Source: Martinezella rhizogenes (GTDB lineage: Bacteria; Pseudomonadota; Alphaproteobacteria; Rhizobiales; Rhizobiaceae). Taken from it: 64,000 nucleotides of DNA. Positions within the stretch are counted from its first letter, which is position 1. Each line of letters begins with the position of its first letter. The stretch lies in NCBI RefSeq assembly GCF_007002745.1, contig NZ_SGNY01000003.1:62001-126000 (forward strand), written 5' to 3'. Shown piece by piece: positions 56,705 through 64,000 of the stretch. The notes under the pieces are model-generated. The model was not told the origin of the DNA and did no database searches. It saw only the letters and a program-made list of their open reading frames with translations. A program made the position numbers and the translations under genes.

Positions 56705-57322
56705 TCATCCACCATATTTCGCCACGAAATCCTCGGCGGCGAGCGCGCGGAAATCATCGAGCGCGCCGCGCAGCCTTGCATGGTCCCAATCCCACCAATT
56801 CAGATTATCCATTCGCCGGCCGAGCTCCGCTGAAAAACGCTCACGGATCAGCCGGGCGGGCACGCCGCCGACGATGGTATAGGGTGCGACATCTTTCGAT
56901 ACCACCGCGCCAGCACCGATCACCGCACCGTTCCCCACCGTCACGCCGGGCAGGAGGGTCGCACCATGGCCGATCCAGACATCGTGACCGATCACCACCC
57001 GCTTGGCGCGGCGTGCGGCAAAGAAATCCGTTTCATCCTCGGCGTCGTCCCAGTAGCTGCGGGCGCGATAGGTGAAATGGTGCAATGTCGCCCGCTGCAT
57101 CGGGTGATTGGTGGCATTGATGCGGACGGAAGCGGCAATATTGACGAATTTGCCGATGGTGGCGCACCAGATCGCGCCATCCTGCATGACGTAGGAGTAG
57201 TCGCCCATCTCAACCTCCTCGAGGCGGCAGCGCTCCGAAATTTCGGTATAGCGGCCGATCGAGGAATTGGTGACGCGGGCGGTGTCGTGAATGACGGGTT
57301 CGAGACCGACCTTGACACTCAT
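56705..57322 (-). CDS. Phosphonate-locus hexapeptide-repeat acetyltransferase-like protein
   Basis: Protein of 205 residues with left-handed beta-helix repeats: [60 protein letters not shown] and [20 protein letters not shown]. The catalytic His seen in xenobiotic (chloramphenicol-type) acetyltransferases may be in [12 protein letters not shown]. Members with this length are repeatedly encoded in phn operons (TIGR03308 type). The acceptor is unknown; acetylation of aminophosphonates, as done by the unrelated PhnO, is a reasonable guess. Overlaps phnL by four bases. Confidence 0.88.
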   Translation of the reverse strand: MSVKVGLEPVIHDTARVTNSSIGRYTEISERCRLEEVEMGDYSYVMQDGAIWCATIGKFVNIAASVRINATNHPMQRATLHHFTYRARSYWDDAEDETDFFAARRAKRVVIGHDVWIGHGATLLPGVTVGNGAVIGAGAVVSKDVAPYTIVGGVPARLIRERFSAELGRRMDNLNWWDWDHARLRGALDDFRALAAEDFVAKYGG

Positions 57323-58026
57323 GCCGCTGCCTTCCGGGGAGAGAATTGCGAGACGTCGAGAATGCGGTCGGCAACGGCTTCGCGCACTTCCTCGTCGTGG
57401 AAAATGCCAAGCAGCGCCGTGCCTTTGGCTTTTTTCTCGATGATCATGTCGACGACCACCCGCCGGTTGGCGGCATCCAGCGATGCGGTCGGCTCATCGA
57501 GAAGCAGGATCGCATGATCGGTGATGAAGCCGCGCGCTATGTTGACGCGCTGCTGCTCGCCGCCCGAGAAGGTCGCCGGCGGCAGGGACCACAGTTCGCG
57601 CGGCAGGTTGAGTTTCGACAGCAGCATAGCTGCCTGCTCACGCGCCTCCTCGGCGGCCACTTTGCGCGCGAAGAGCGGTTCGGCAACGACGTCGATTGCC
57701 GGAACACGCGGCACGGTGCGCAGGAACTGGCTGACATAACCGATGGTGCGATGGCGAATTTCGAGGATCGTACGCGGCGAGGCATTGCCGATATCAACGA
57801 CCTGATCCTCATGACGGATGAGGATCTGCCCGCTGTCGATGGCGTAGTTGCCATAGAGCATTTTCAGGATCGAGCTTTTGCCGATACCCGAGGGGCCGCC
57901 GAGAACGACGCATTCGCCGCCCGAAACGGAGAAATTGACATCGCGGACAACGGGCAGCTCGATGCCGTCGCGAAGATGCATGGTGAAGCTTTTGAAGACT
58001 TCTGAAACGATAAGGGGCGTCGCCAT
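57319..58026 (-). CDS. phnL: C-P lyase accessory ABC-type ATPase PhnL
   Basis: ABC-type ATPase of about 235 residues, a component or partner of the C-P lyase core complex and not a transporter. Walker A is [14 protein letters not shown], the signature is [15 protein letters not shown] and Walker B is [15 protein letters not shown]. The start is ATG 58026 ([10 protein letters not shown]), four bases after the phnK stop codon; the open frame runs further upstream into phnK without similarity. Confidence 0.94.
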   Translation of the reverse strand: MATPLIVSEVFKSFTMHLRDGIELPVVRDVNFSVSGGECVVLGGPSGIGKSSILKMLYGNYAIDSGQILIRHEDQVVDIGNASPRTILEIRHRTIGYVSQFLRTVPRVPAIDVVAEPLFARKVAAEEAREQAAMLLSKLNLPRELWSLPPATFSGGEQQRVNIARGFITDHAILLLDEPTASLDAANRRVVVDMIIEKKAKGTALLGIFHDEEVREAVADRILDVSQFSPRKAAA

Positions 58027-58030
58027 GGCG

Positions 58031-58807
58031 TCAAACCTGCAAAATGGAGGAAACAAGCAATTGCGTGTAGGGCTCGCGCGGATCATCCAGCACCCGGTCG
58101 GTGAGACCATGCTCGATGACGTCGCCGCCCTTCATCACCATCATGCGATGAGACAGCAGTCGTGCCACGGCCAGATCATGGGTGACGACGACGACGGCAA
58201 GGCCGAGATCATTGACGAGACCGCGAACCAGATCGAGCAGGCGCGCCTGCACGGAGACATCGAGGCCGCCCGTCGGTTCGTCCATGAAGACGAGGCGCGG
58301 CGAGGTGACGAGATTGCGGGCAATCTGCAGGCGCTGGCGCATGCCGCCGGAGAAGGCGCGCGGCTGGTCGTCGATGCGGTCGGTGCCGATTTCCACCCGC
58401 TCCAGCCATTCGCTGGCCGATTGCCTTATATTGCCGTAATGCCGGTTGCCCACGGCCATCAGTCGCTCACCGACATTGGCGCCGGCCGAAACCGCCATAC
58501 GCAGCCCGTCCGCCGGGTTCTGGTGCACGAAGCCCCAGTCGGTGCGCATCAGGAAACGCCGTTCGGCCTCACCCATGTGGTAAAGGTCACGTACCGAACC
58601 GTCGCGCATGCGATATTCCACGCTGCCCGCCGTTGGCATCAGCCGGGTGGAGATGCAGTTGAGAAGCGTGGTCTTGCCGGAACCGGATTCACCGACAATG
58701 GCCAGAACCTCGCCCGGATAAAGCTCGAAGGAAACGTTGCGGCAACCGGCGCGGTCGCCGTAATATTTGGAAACGTCCCGGACTTTCAAAAGCGGTGCGT
58801 CGCTCAT
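58031..58807 (-). CDS. phnK: C-P lyase ABC-type ATPase PhnK
   Basis: ABC-type protein of about 258 residues that binds the PhnGHIJ core in E. coli. Walker A is GESGSGKTTLLNCI, the signature is FSGGMRQRLQIARNL, Walker B is LVFMDEPTGGLDV, and DWGFVHQNPADGLRM is the Q-loop region typical of PhnK. The start at ATG 58807 overlaps the phnJ stop by four bases. Confidence 0.95.
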   Translation of the reverse strand: MSDAPLLKVRDVSKYYGDRAGCRNVSFELYPGEVLAIVGESGSGKTTLLNCISTRLMPTAGSVEYRMRDGSVRDLYHMGEAERRFLMRTDWGFVHQNPADGLRMAVSAGANVGERLMAVGNRHYGNIRQSASEWLERVEIGTDRIDDQPRAFSGGMRQRLQIARNLVTSPRLVFMDEPTGGLDVSVQARLLDLVRGLVNDLGLAVVVVTHDLAVARLLSHRMMVMKGGDVIEHGLTDRVLDDPREPYTQLLVSSILQV

Positions 58808-59706
58808 TCTGCGGCCTCCTTCACATCCGCCAGCATATGGCCCTTGTGGCCATGGGCGCGGCGGTCTTCGCAATGGTCGGTATCGGAGCAGACGAACATT
58901 CGCCCGCCCTTATCATCAAGCACCACCTCGTCCAGATAGACATTCTCCGCACCACACAGTGCGCAGGGCTTGTCGAAGCGCTGGATTTCAAACGGATGGT
59001 CTTCGAAATCGAGGCTGACGACGTCGGTATAGGGCGGTACGGCGTAGATACGCTTTTCGCGCCCGGCGCCGAACAGTTGCAGGGCGTCCGACATATTCAT
59101 TTTCGGATTGTCGAATTTCGGCGTCGGCGAGGGGTCCATCACATAACGTCCGGCAACCTTCACCGGATAGGCATAGGTGGTGGAGATGCGGCCGTTGCGG
59201 GCGATGTCCTCGTAGAGCTTGACGTGCATCAGGCCGTATTCTTCCAGCGCGTGCATGACGCGGGTTTCGGTTTCGCGTGGCTCAAGGAAGCGCAAGGGTT
59301 CGGGAATGGGAACCTGATAGACCAGAACCTGTCCGGAATGCAGTTCTTCTTCCGGAATACGGTGCCGCGTCTGGATGATGGTCGCATCCCTGGTGCGGGT
59401 GGTGACGGCAACATTCGCCACCTTCTGGAAAAAGGCACGAATGGATACCGCGTTGGTGGTGTCGTCGGCACCCTGGTCGATCACCTTCAGCACATCGTCG
59501 GGGCCGACGATGGAAGCGGTGAGCTGCACGCCGCCGGTGCCCCAGCCATAGGGCATGGGCATTTCACGGGAAGCGAAGGGGACCTGGTAACCGGGAATGG
59601 CGATGGCCTTCAGGATCGCCCGGCGGATCATCCGCTTGGTCTGTTCGTCCAGATAGGCGAAGTTGTAGGCAGCCAGCCCGTCGTCAAATGAAACTTCTTC
59701 AAGCAT
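58804..59706 (-). CDS. phnJ: Alpha-D-ribose 1-methylphosphonate 5-phosphate C-P lyase PhnJ
   Basis: Radical SAM-type enzyme that breaks the carbon-phosphorus bond. The 300-residue protein has four Cys at 248, 251, 273 and 279. Their spacing (+3, +22, +6) equals that of E. coli Cys241, 244, 266 and 272, which include the FeS ligands and the catalytic Cys. Blocks such as GYQVPFASREMPMPYGWGTG and PPYTDVVSLDFEDHPF are typical. Unlike the rest of the operon, where genes overlap or nearly touch, it is separated from phnI by 133 bp, which hold a small ORF on the other strand. Confidence 0.97.
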   Translation of the reverse strand: MLEEVSFDDGLAAYNFAYLDEQTKRMIRRAILKAIAIPGYQVPFASREMPMPYGWGTGGVQLTASIVGPDDVLKVIDQGADDTTNAVSIRAFFQKVANVAVTTRTRDATIIQTRHRIPEEELHSGQVLVYQVPIPEPLRFLEPRETETRVMHALEEYGLMHVKLYEDIARNGRISTTYAYPVKVAGRYVMDPSPTPKFDNPKMNMSDALQLFGAGREKRIYAVPPYTDVVSLDFEDHPFEIQRFDKPCALCGAENVYLDEVVLDDKGGRMFVCSDTDHCEDRRAHGHKGHMLADVKEAAE

Positions 59707-59742
59707 TGCGCGTTAACCTTGCGAAAAAAGGAGTACAAGCTC

Positions 59743-59838
59743 ATGGAGATTGGAATTCTTGCAGCCATGTTCTTTGCTGTGTTTGCAGCATCGACCGTCT
59801 TTTGCGCTTACTGGTTTGGTGAGCAGCACAGCCGCTGA
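59743..59838 (+). CDS. Predicted 31-residue membrane protein on the opposite strand between phnI and phnJ
   Basis: ORF of 31 codons (MEIGILAAMFFAVFAAS, then TVFCAYWFGEQHSR) preceded by AAAGGAG nine bases before the ATG, a strong ribosome binding site. Residues about 4-25 form one hydrophobic helix; the tail is polar. It fits exactly inside the phnI-phnJ gap and runs against the operon. I do not recognise a family. It could be a small regulatory membrane peptide, or the leader-like match may be chance; the combination of strong ribosome binding site, hydrophobic composition and unusual gap argues for a real gene. Confidence 0.55.
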   Translation: MEIGILAAMFFAVFAASTVFCAYWFGEQHSR

Positions 59839-59839
59839 G

Positions 59840-60949
59840 CTATTCGGCCGCATCGCCCATCCATTCCGCGCCATCAGTGTTGATCGCCTCGAAATCGGCG
59901 AGCATTTTCCTGACCAGACCGAGTTCGGCCTGAAAATCCACGTAATGCGGCAGTTTCAGGTGTTCGACAAAACCCGTCGCCTGCACATTGTCGGCGTGTG
60001 AGATGACGAATTCCTCATCCTGCGCCGGGGCAACGACATCTTCGCCGAACTCGCCCGCCCGCAGTGCCCTGTCGACCAGCGACATGGCCATCGCCTTGCG
60101 TTCGCTCTGGCCGAACACGAGCCCGTAACCGCGGGTGAACTGTGGTGGCGCCTTGGCCGAACCCTTGAACTGGTTGACCATCTGGCATTCGGTAACCTGA
60201 ATGTCGCCAAGCGAGACGGCAAAGCCGAGTTCGGGAACCTCCAGCTCCACTTCTACATCGCCGATGCGGATTTCCCCGACGAAAGGATGCGTGCGGCCGT
60301 AGCCGCGCTGCGTCGAATAGGCGAGTGCGAGAAGGAAGCCCTCGTCGCCACGCGCCAGCGATTGCAGGCGCAGGTCGCGTGGCATCGGAAACTCCATCGG
60401 CTCGCGCGTCAGATCGCCGGCAATATGATCGTCAGGCATATCGCCATCGCTTTCGATCAGCCCTTCCTCGGCGAGAATGTCGGAAACCCGCATGACATAA
60501 TCCGGTTCGCCTTCACGAATGGCAGCGGTTTCGACAACCTCGTCTTCGAGCAGCGAAGGGTCGAGCAGGCGATGGGTATAATCGAAGGTCGGTCCCAGCA
60601 ATTGCCCGCCCGGCAAGTCCTTGTAGGTTGCCGAAACGCGTCGCTGCACCGTCATGTCCGCCGTATTGACCGGCAGCGAATAACCGAAGCGCGGCAAGGT
60701 AGTGCGGTAGGCGCGCAGCAGGAAGATGGCCTCGATCATGTCGCCGCGTGCCTGCTTGACGGCAAGGGCTGCAAGCGACTGATCATAAAGTGAGGCTTCC
60801 GCCATGACGCGGTCGACGGCGAGTGAAAGCTGCGAAACGATCTGCGCGACCGTCATCGCCGGCAGGTCACGGTCGCCGCGCCGCTTGTCGGCCAGAAGCC
60901 GATGGGCGTTGGCGATGGCGGTTTCCCCGCCTTTGACAGCAACATACAT
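59840..60949 (-). CDS. phnI: C-P lyase core subunit PhnI
   Basis: Subunit of the PhnGHIJ complex with nucleosidase activity: it transfers ribose triphosphate from ATP or GTP to the phosphonate together with PhnG, PhnH and PhnL. The 369-residue protein begins MYVAVKGGETAIANAHRLL, the family N-terminus, and has TRGYGLVFGQSERKAMAMSLVDRAL and LPHYVDFQAELGLVR near the C-terminus. It starts two bases from the phnH stop codon. Confidence 0.96.
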   Translation of the reverse strand: MYVAVKGGETAIANAHRLLADKRRGDRDLPAMTVAQIVSQLSLAVDRVMAEASLYDQSLAALAVKQARGDMIEAIFLLRAYRTTLPRFGYSLPVNTADMTVQRRVSATYKDLPGGQLLGPTFDYTHRLLDPSLLEDEVVETAAIREGEPDYVMRVSDILAEEGLIESDGDMPDDHIAGDLTREPMEFPMPRDLRLQSLARGDEGFLLALAYSTQRGYGRTHPFVGEIRIGDVEVELEVPELGFAVSLGDIQVTECQMVNQFKGSAKAPPQFTRGYGLVFGQSERKAMAMSLVDRALRAGEFGEDVVAPAQDEEFVISHADNVQATGFVEHLKLPHYVDFQAELGLVRKMLADFEAINTDGAEWMGDAAE

Positions 60950-60950
60950 C

Positions 60951-61559
60951 TTATGCCTCCACGGGTTTAATGCGCGTCGTGCGCGGCAGGCAGACGAATT
61001 TGTCGGCGCAGGTCAAAATGACATCGACGCCGCGCGGGAAAATGGCGTTGTTCTCCGCCCACAGCCTCGGGAATATCTCCGGCAGGCCGGAAGGGCTGAT
61101 GATATTGATGTGGCGGATGCCGGGGCCGGACAGTGACAATTCCTGTCCGCCATCAAGATCGGGCAATTCGATGATGACCGTCGTCGAACGGTCGGGATAT
61201 TCCTGGCTTCCCTGAGAGAAGAGACCGAAGGAGGCAATGGTGCTGCCCACCTCGATGACGGCGAACTGCGCTGCACCCTTTTCTTCCGTTGCAATCGCGC
61301 CGGTGTGAAACCCAACCCAACCCGGCACGGCGGTTTTCCGCAACGTGCTGCTTAGCCAGACGGGCGTGTCGTGGTCGCAAAGCGCCAGCAGAACCGCACC
61401 CGTTGCCGTGGCAAGCGGTGCCGGCGGGGCGACTGCGGTTTCGATCGTCTGCGGTGTGCCCGGACGGGCCATGCCGTCCATCAGCTTTTTAAAAACCCGT
61501 TGGGAATCGAAGACGGCGTCGGAAAAGCCGCCCGTCAATGCTTCGGCTTTGACACCCAT
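60951..61559 (-). CDS. phnH: C-P lyase core subunit PhnH
   Basis: Structural subunit of the C-P lyase core, 202 residues, distantly PLP-transferase-like in fold but without a cofactor. Family features: GGFSDAVFDSQRVFKKLMDGMARPG at the N-terminus, the LCDHDTPVWL segment and GPGIRHINIISPSGLPE-like region. Its start overlaps the phnG stop by one base. Confidence 0.95.
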   Translation of the reverse strand: MGVKAEALTGGFSDAVFDSQRVFKKLMDGMARPGTPQTIETAVAPPAPLATATGAVLLALCDHDTPVWLSSTLRKTAVPGWVGFHTGAIATEEKGAAQFAVIEVGSTIASFGLFSQGSQEYPDRSTTVIIELPDLDGGQELSLSGPGIRHINIISPSGLPEIFPRLWAENNAIFPRGVDVILTCADKFVCLPRTTRIKPVEA

Positions 61560-62020
61560 TAGTCTTCTCCTCGAACCATGGTGAAGAAATCGACCCGCGT
61601 GGCGGCGGTCTCTTTCGTTTTCCGCTGCTTTTCTTCAGTCAGTCTTTTTTCGACCGGTGAGAGAAGCTCGGTTTCAATGAAGTTACGGGTCGGATTTTCC
61701 TGCCAGAGCGCATCGAAAACGGCTGCGTACCAGGCTTTCTTGCGGCCGGTGCCGAGAACATGCGCATGGCCGACAGTGCCGGAAGCAAGCTTGATCGTCG
61801 CGCGGGTAACGGTGGTTTCACCGAGGTTGAAAGGCGCGCCGCCGCCGCCGATACGGCCCTTGACCATGACGAGGCCGGTTTCCGGCCCGCGCACATTTTC
61901 CGTCTGCGGGCTGGCGTCCTGCCGGTTCCAGACCGCCTCAAGTTCCTGGACGGTAGCGCGGGCAAGAAGTGCCGCCACCCGCTTCCTTTCGCTAAGTATA
62001 TTCGCAGCTTCGTTATTCAT
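61559..62020 (-). CDS. phnG: C-P lyase core subunit PhnG
   Basis: Subunit of about 153 residues in the core complex. Typical segments are RKRVAALLARATVQELEAVW, the ETGLVMVKGRIGGGGAPFNLGE block and GHAHVLGTGRKKAWYAAVFDAL, matching PhnG. The start at ATG 62020 has AGAGGTC upstream. It is the first gene of phnG-H-I-J-K-L-hexapeptide transferase, divergent from phnF; the shared 82-bp region holds operator and PHO-box candidates. Confidence 0.95.
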   Translation of the reverse strand: MNNEAANILSERKRVAALLARATVQELEAVWNRQDASPQTENVRGPETGLVMVKGRIGGGGAPFNLGETTVTRATIKLASGTVGHAHVLGTGRKKAWYAAVFDALWQENPTRNFIETELLSPVEKRLTEEKQRKTKETAATRVDFFTMVRGED

Positions 62021-62034
62021 CGCTTGACCTCTAA

Positions 62035-62052
62035 TGTCTATTGATATAGACA
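62035..62052. promoter_or_regulatory. Candidate PhnF operator (inverted repeat)
   Basis: TGTCTATTGATATAGACA is an inverted repeat with perfect 7-bp arms (TGTCTAT and ATAGACA) around TGAT, about 15 bp before phnG and 50 bp before phnF. GntR-family regulators of the HutC/PhnF group bind such TnTATAnACA-like repeats. Its position between the divergent genes fits repression of phnG and autoregulation. Confidence 0.6.
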
Positions 62053-62086
62053 ACTATACAATATAAGCTACAATTAACGTTGATGA

Positions 62087-62104
62087 ATGACAAGCGTGTG
62101 ACAT
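62087..62104 (-). promoter_or_regulatory. PHO box upstream of phnG
   Basis: On the minus strand ATGTCAC-ACGC-TTGTCAT is a direct repeat with 7-4-7 spacing matching PhoB half-sites (CTGTCAT) at 5 and 6 of 7 positions. Ten bases further on towards phnG lies TAATTG, a plausible -10, which is the expected geometry for a PhoB-activated promoter. The box overlaps the annotated phnF start codon at 62103. Confidence 0.6.
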
Positions 62105-62840
62105 GAGCCCTGCAGCAGCAATGAAAAGAAAGAACGGCGTCGCACTCTGGCGGCAGATCGCCGACCGGATCCGAGGCGAGATTGCGGCTGGTGATCACGA
62201 TGAAACCGGCATGTTGCCGCCTGAGATGGCGCTGGCGGAAAAATTCGGCGTCAACCGCCATACCGTCAGAAGTGCCATTGCCGCACTGGCGAGCGAAGGT
62301 ATTCTTGAGCCGATGCAGGGGCGCGGCACGATGATTGCCCGCAAGGAACGGCTGAGTTTTCCGATTTCACTGCGCACACGGTTCACGGCAGGCATCGGCG
62401 ATCAGGTGAAGGAAATGGAGGCGCTGCTTCTTTCCCACACGACCGAGCCTGCAACTGCCGATCTGGCAGCGCGGCTGCAACTCCAGACCGGCGCTCCGCT
62501 CGTGCGTCTGGAGACCCTGCGCAAGGCCGACACCCGGCCGGTGTCCCGTTCGACCACATGGTTTCCGGCGGATCGTTTTGCCGGAATAGGCGAGGCCTAT
62601 CAGAAAAGCGGCTCGATCACGGCCGCTTTCAAGGTGCTCGGTGTGGCGGACTACGTGCGCATCTCGACCGTCATTTCAGCCAGCCACGCCGATACGCAGG
62701 ATCTCGCCGATCTCGAATTGTCGCCGGGTGCCATCCTGCTCGTCACCCAAGCGCTGAATGCCGATATGGATGGCGTGCCGGTGCAATATGCCGTCAGCCG
62801 ATTTTCGGCCGATACCGTCGAATTCACGGTGGAAAATTAG
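62103..62840 (+). CDS. phnF: Phosphonate-locus GntR-family regulator PhnF
   Basis: Transcriptional regulator of 245 residues with an N-terminal GntR winged helix (GVALWRQIADRIRGEIAAG and KFGVNRHTVRSAIAALASEG) and a UTRA effector domain (PLVRLETLRKADTRPVSRST, with the late LVTQALNADMDGVPVQYAV). Divergent from the C-P lyase operon and the obvious candidate to bind the inverted repeat at 62035-62052. The start is uncertain: ATG 62103 lacks a clear ribosome binding site, and ATG 62121 (MKRKNGVALW) is an alternative that would leave the PHO box outside the gene. Confidence 0.9.
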   Translation: MSPAAAMKRKNGVALWRQIADRIRGEIAAGDHDETGMLPPEMALAEKFGVNRHTVRSAIAALASEGILEPMQGRGTMIARKERLSFPISLRTRFTAGIGDQVKEMEALLLSHTTEPATADLAARLQLQTGAPLVRLETLRKADTRPVSRSTTWFPADRFAGIGEAYQKSGSITAAFKVLGVADYVRISTVISASHADTQDLADLELSPGAILLVTQALNADMDGVPVQYAVSRFSADTVEFTVEN

Positions 62841-62849
62841 GGTACGGGC

Positions 62850-63677
62850 TTACTCCGCCTGCGAAAGACCGAGCACATCCAGCATGGAATAGAAGCCCGG
62901 CTTCTTGTCGAAGGCCCAGACAGCCGCCGTAATCGCGCCGCGTGCGAAGATAGAGCGGTCGCCGGCATAGTGGGAAAGCTCGACGCGCTCACCTTCACCG
63001 GCAAAGATCACCGAATGTTCACCGATCACCGAACCGCCGCGCAGCGTGGCGAAACCGATGGTGCCGGTCTCGCGTGCACCCGTATGTCCGTCGCGTACGC
63101 GCACCGAGGAGGTAGTGAGATCGACCCTGCGGCCGGCCGCCGCTGCTTCACCCAGCAGAAGTGCCGTGCCGGACGGCGCATCCACCTTGTGCTTGTGGTG
63201 CATTTCCAGAATTTCGATATCCCAGTTCTGCGCGTCCAGCGCCTGCGCCGCCTGCTGCGTCAAAACGCTGAGCAGGTTGACACCGAGGCTCATATTGCCC
63301 GACTTGACGATGCGGGCATGGCGCGACGCCGCCTTGAATTTTTCCTCGTCTTCGGGGGAGCAGCCCGTGGTGCCGATGACATGCACGATGCGCGCCTGCG
63401 CGGCGAGGCCCGCGAAGGTGACACTGGTTGCCGGTGAGGTGAAGTCGATAACGCCTTCCGCATGCAGGAAGGCCTGCAGCGGATCGCTGGTGATTTCGAC
63501 GCCGATCGGGCCGAGACCGGCAATCTCGCCCGCATCGCGTCCGACAAAGGCCGAGCCTTCGCGCGCGACGGCGGCATGAAGCTGGACGCCTGGTGTCTGG
63601 TGAATGAGGCGGATCAGCGCCTGTCCCATGCGGCCCGCTGCGCCGACCACCACCAGTTTCATGCCGCTGCTGCTCAT
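62850..63677 (-). CDS. dapB: 4-hydroxy-tetrahydrodipicolinate reductase
   Basis: NAD(P)H-dependent reductase of the lysine and diaminopimelate pathway. The 275-residue protein has the Rossmann motif [17 protein letters not shown], the catalytic His-Lys block [19 protein letters not shown] and the tetramerisation region [19 protein letters not shown]. The C-terminus is of the normal type ([20 protein letters not shown]). The gene lies 9 bp from the convergent phnF end, so it closes the phosphonate region. Confidence 0.96.
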   Translation of the reverse strand: MSSSGMKLVVVGAAGRMGQALIRLIHQTPGVQLHAAVAREGSAFVGRDAGEIAGLGPIGVEITSDPLQAFLHAEGVIDFTSPATSVTFAGLAAQARIVHVIGTTGCSPEDEEKFKAASRHARIVKSGNMSLGVNLLSVLTQQAAQALDAQNWDIEILEMHHKHKVDAPSGTALLLGEAAAAGRRVDLTTSSVRVRDGHTGARETGTIGFATLRGGSVIGEHSVIFAGEGERVELSHYAGDRSIFARGAITAAVWAFDKKPGFYSMLDVLGLSQAE

Positions 63678-63817
63678 GTTTCACTCACTTTTCATCTCGG
63701 GCGGATCGAAACCCGCCGGCATCGGACGTTTGATATTTGCAGCGGTGACGTTAAAGACCAGCCGCTCGCTTCGCAAGCGCCACATGGGAAGGGTAGTTCC
63801 CTTTGAGAGGAGAGCGA

Positions 63818-64000
63818 TCAGGCTCTCCAGCGCCGCCCGTCCAGCGCCAGGCCGAAATCGGAAGGCGTTCTGGCATATGTGGCGAGGCCGGAAAGCGCCG
63901 CCTGCGGATGGGTGACCACGAAGGTCGGAATGGTCCGCATCAGCGCGCTGTGTGGCGCCTTGTCTTCGAACGCGGCCCGGAATTCCGGGCTCTTCAGCGC
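63818..64000 (-). CDS. glk: Glucokinase, C-terminal fragment (cut by window edge)
   Basis: Only the last 60 codons are inside the window. The translated end ([20 protein letters not shown], then [20 protein letters not shown] and [15 protein letters not shown]) resembles the C-terminus of the Glk family glucokinase, which phosphorylates glucose with ATP. The assignment rests on this short segment and is therefore moderate. The gene continues beyond position 64000. Confidence 0.7.
   Translation of the reverse strand, partial: ALKSPEFRAAFEDKAPHSALMRTIPTFVVTHPQAALSGLATYARTPSDFGLALDGRRWRA

Overview
The window is GC-rich alphaproteobacterial chromosome. Gene content and order (dnaK-dnaJ, a cyoABCD quinol oxidase, fabA-fabB-fabI divergent from irr, a full phosphonate C-P lyase locus with a phnF repressor, DUF1045 and hexapeptide-transferase phosphonate genes, TadE-like proteins) point to the Rhizobiaceae, most likely Agrobacterium. 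That assignment rests on recognised protein families and layout, not on a database search. Coding density is high. I see no insertion sequence, prophage, CRISPR array or rRNA operon, and one tRNA gene.

Layout: (1) 1-5.2 kb, minus strand: dnaJ, dnaK with a sigma-32-like promoter, an alpha/beta hydrolase and a DUF2239 protein. (2) 5.4-6.8 kb: tRNA-Ser(GGA), a small membrane protein and msrA. (3) 7-15 kb, plus strand: a nucleoside uptake and salvage operon (BMP-type ABC transporter, cdd, purine nucleoside phosphorylase, deoC, deoA). It converges on a minus-strand retropepsin-like protease gene; further minus-strand genes upp, add and deoB complete the salvage set. (4) 18.6-23.8 kb, minus: SURF1 and cyoDCBA. 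(5) 24-33 kb, plus: an MFS transporter, then a two-gene operon coding for an 1834-residue glutamate-synthase-like protein and a CysJ-like diflavin reductase. (6) 33-39.9 kb: two TadE-like proteins, fabI-fabB-fabA, irr, a TRIC-type channel, a secreted hypothetical and a DUF1275 membrane protein. (7) 40-43.5 kb: an SsuABC/TauABC-like ABC transporter with a HutC-family regulator. (8) 43.7-46.3 kb: exbB-exbD-tonB. (9) 46.4-49.4 kb: an Ldh-family dehydrogenase, a stand-alone LuxR-type HTH protein and an AraC regulator. (10) 49.5-62.8 kb: phosphonate locus phnN-phnM-DUF1045, phnE2-phnE1-phnD-phnC, and hexapeptide transferase-phnL-K-J-I-H-G, divergent from phnF. (11) 62.8-64 kb: dapB and the 3' end of a glucokinase gene.

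The main coherent systems are nucleoside salvage (import, then phosphorolysis or deamination, then deoxyribose phosphate to glycolytic intermediates) and phosphonate use (PhnCDE import, PhnGHIJKL C-P lyase core, PhnM and PhnN finishing the pathway to PRPP). The exbBD-tonB operon energises outer-membrane uptake, and Irr is the iron-responsive regulator lying nearby.

The least ordinary features are the GltB-like/diflavin-reductase pair, whose FeS cysteine spacing differs from canonical GltB and which has a palindrome at its predicted transcription start; a 31-residue membrane-protein ORF with a strong ribosome binding site, on the opposite strand in the gap between phnI and phnJ; and compact operator architecture at phnG/phnF and at the HutC-linked transporter.
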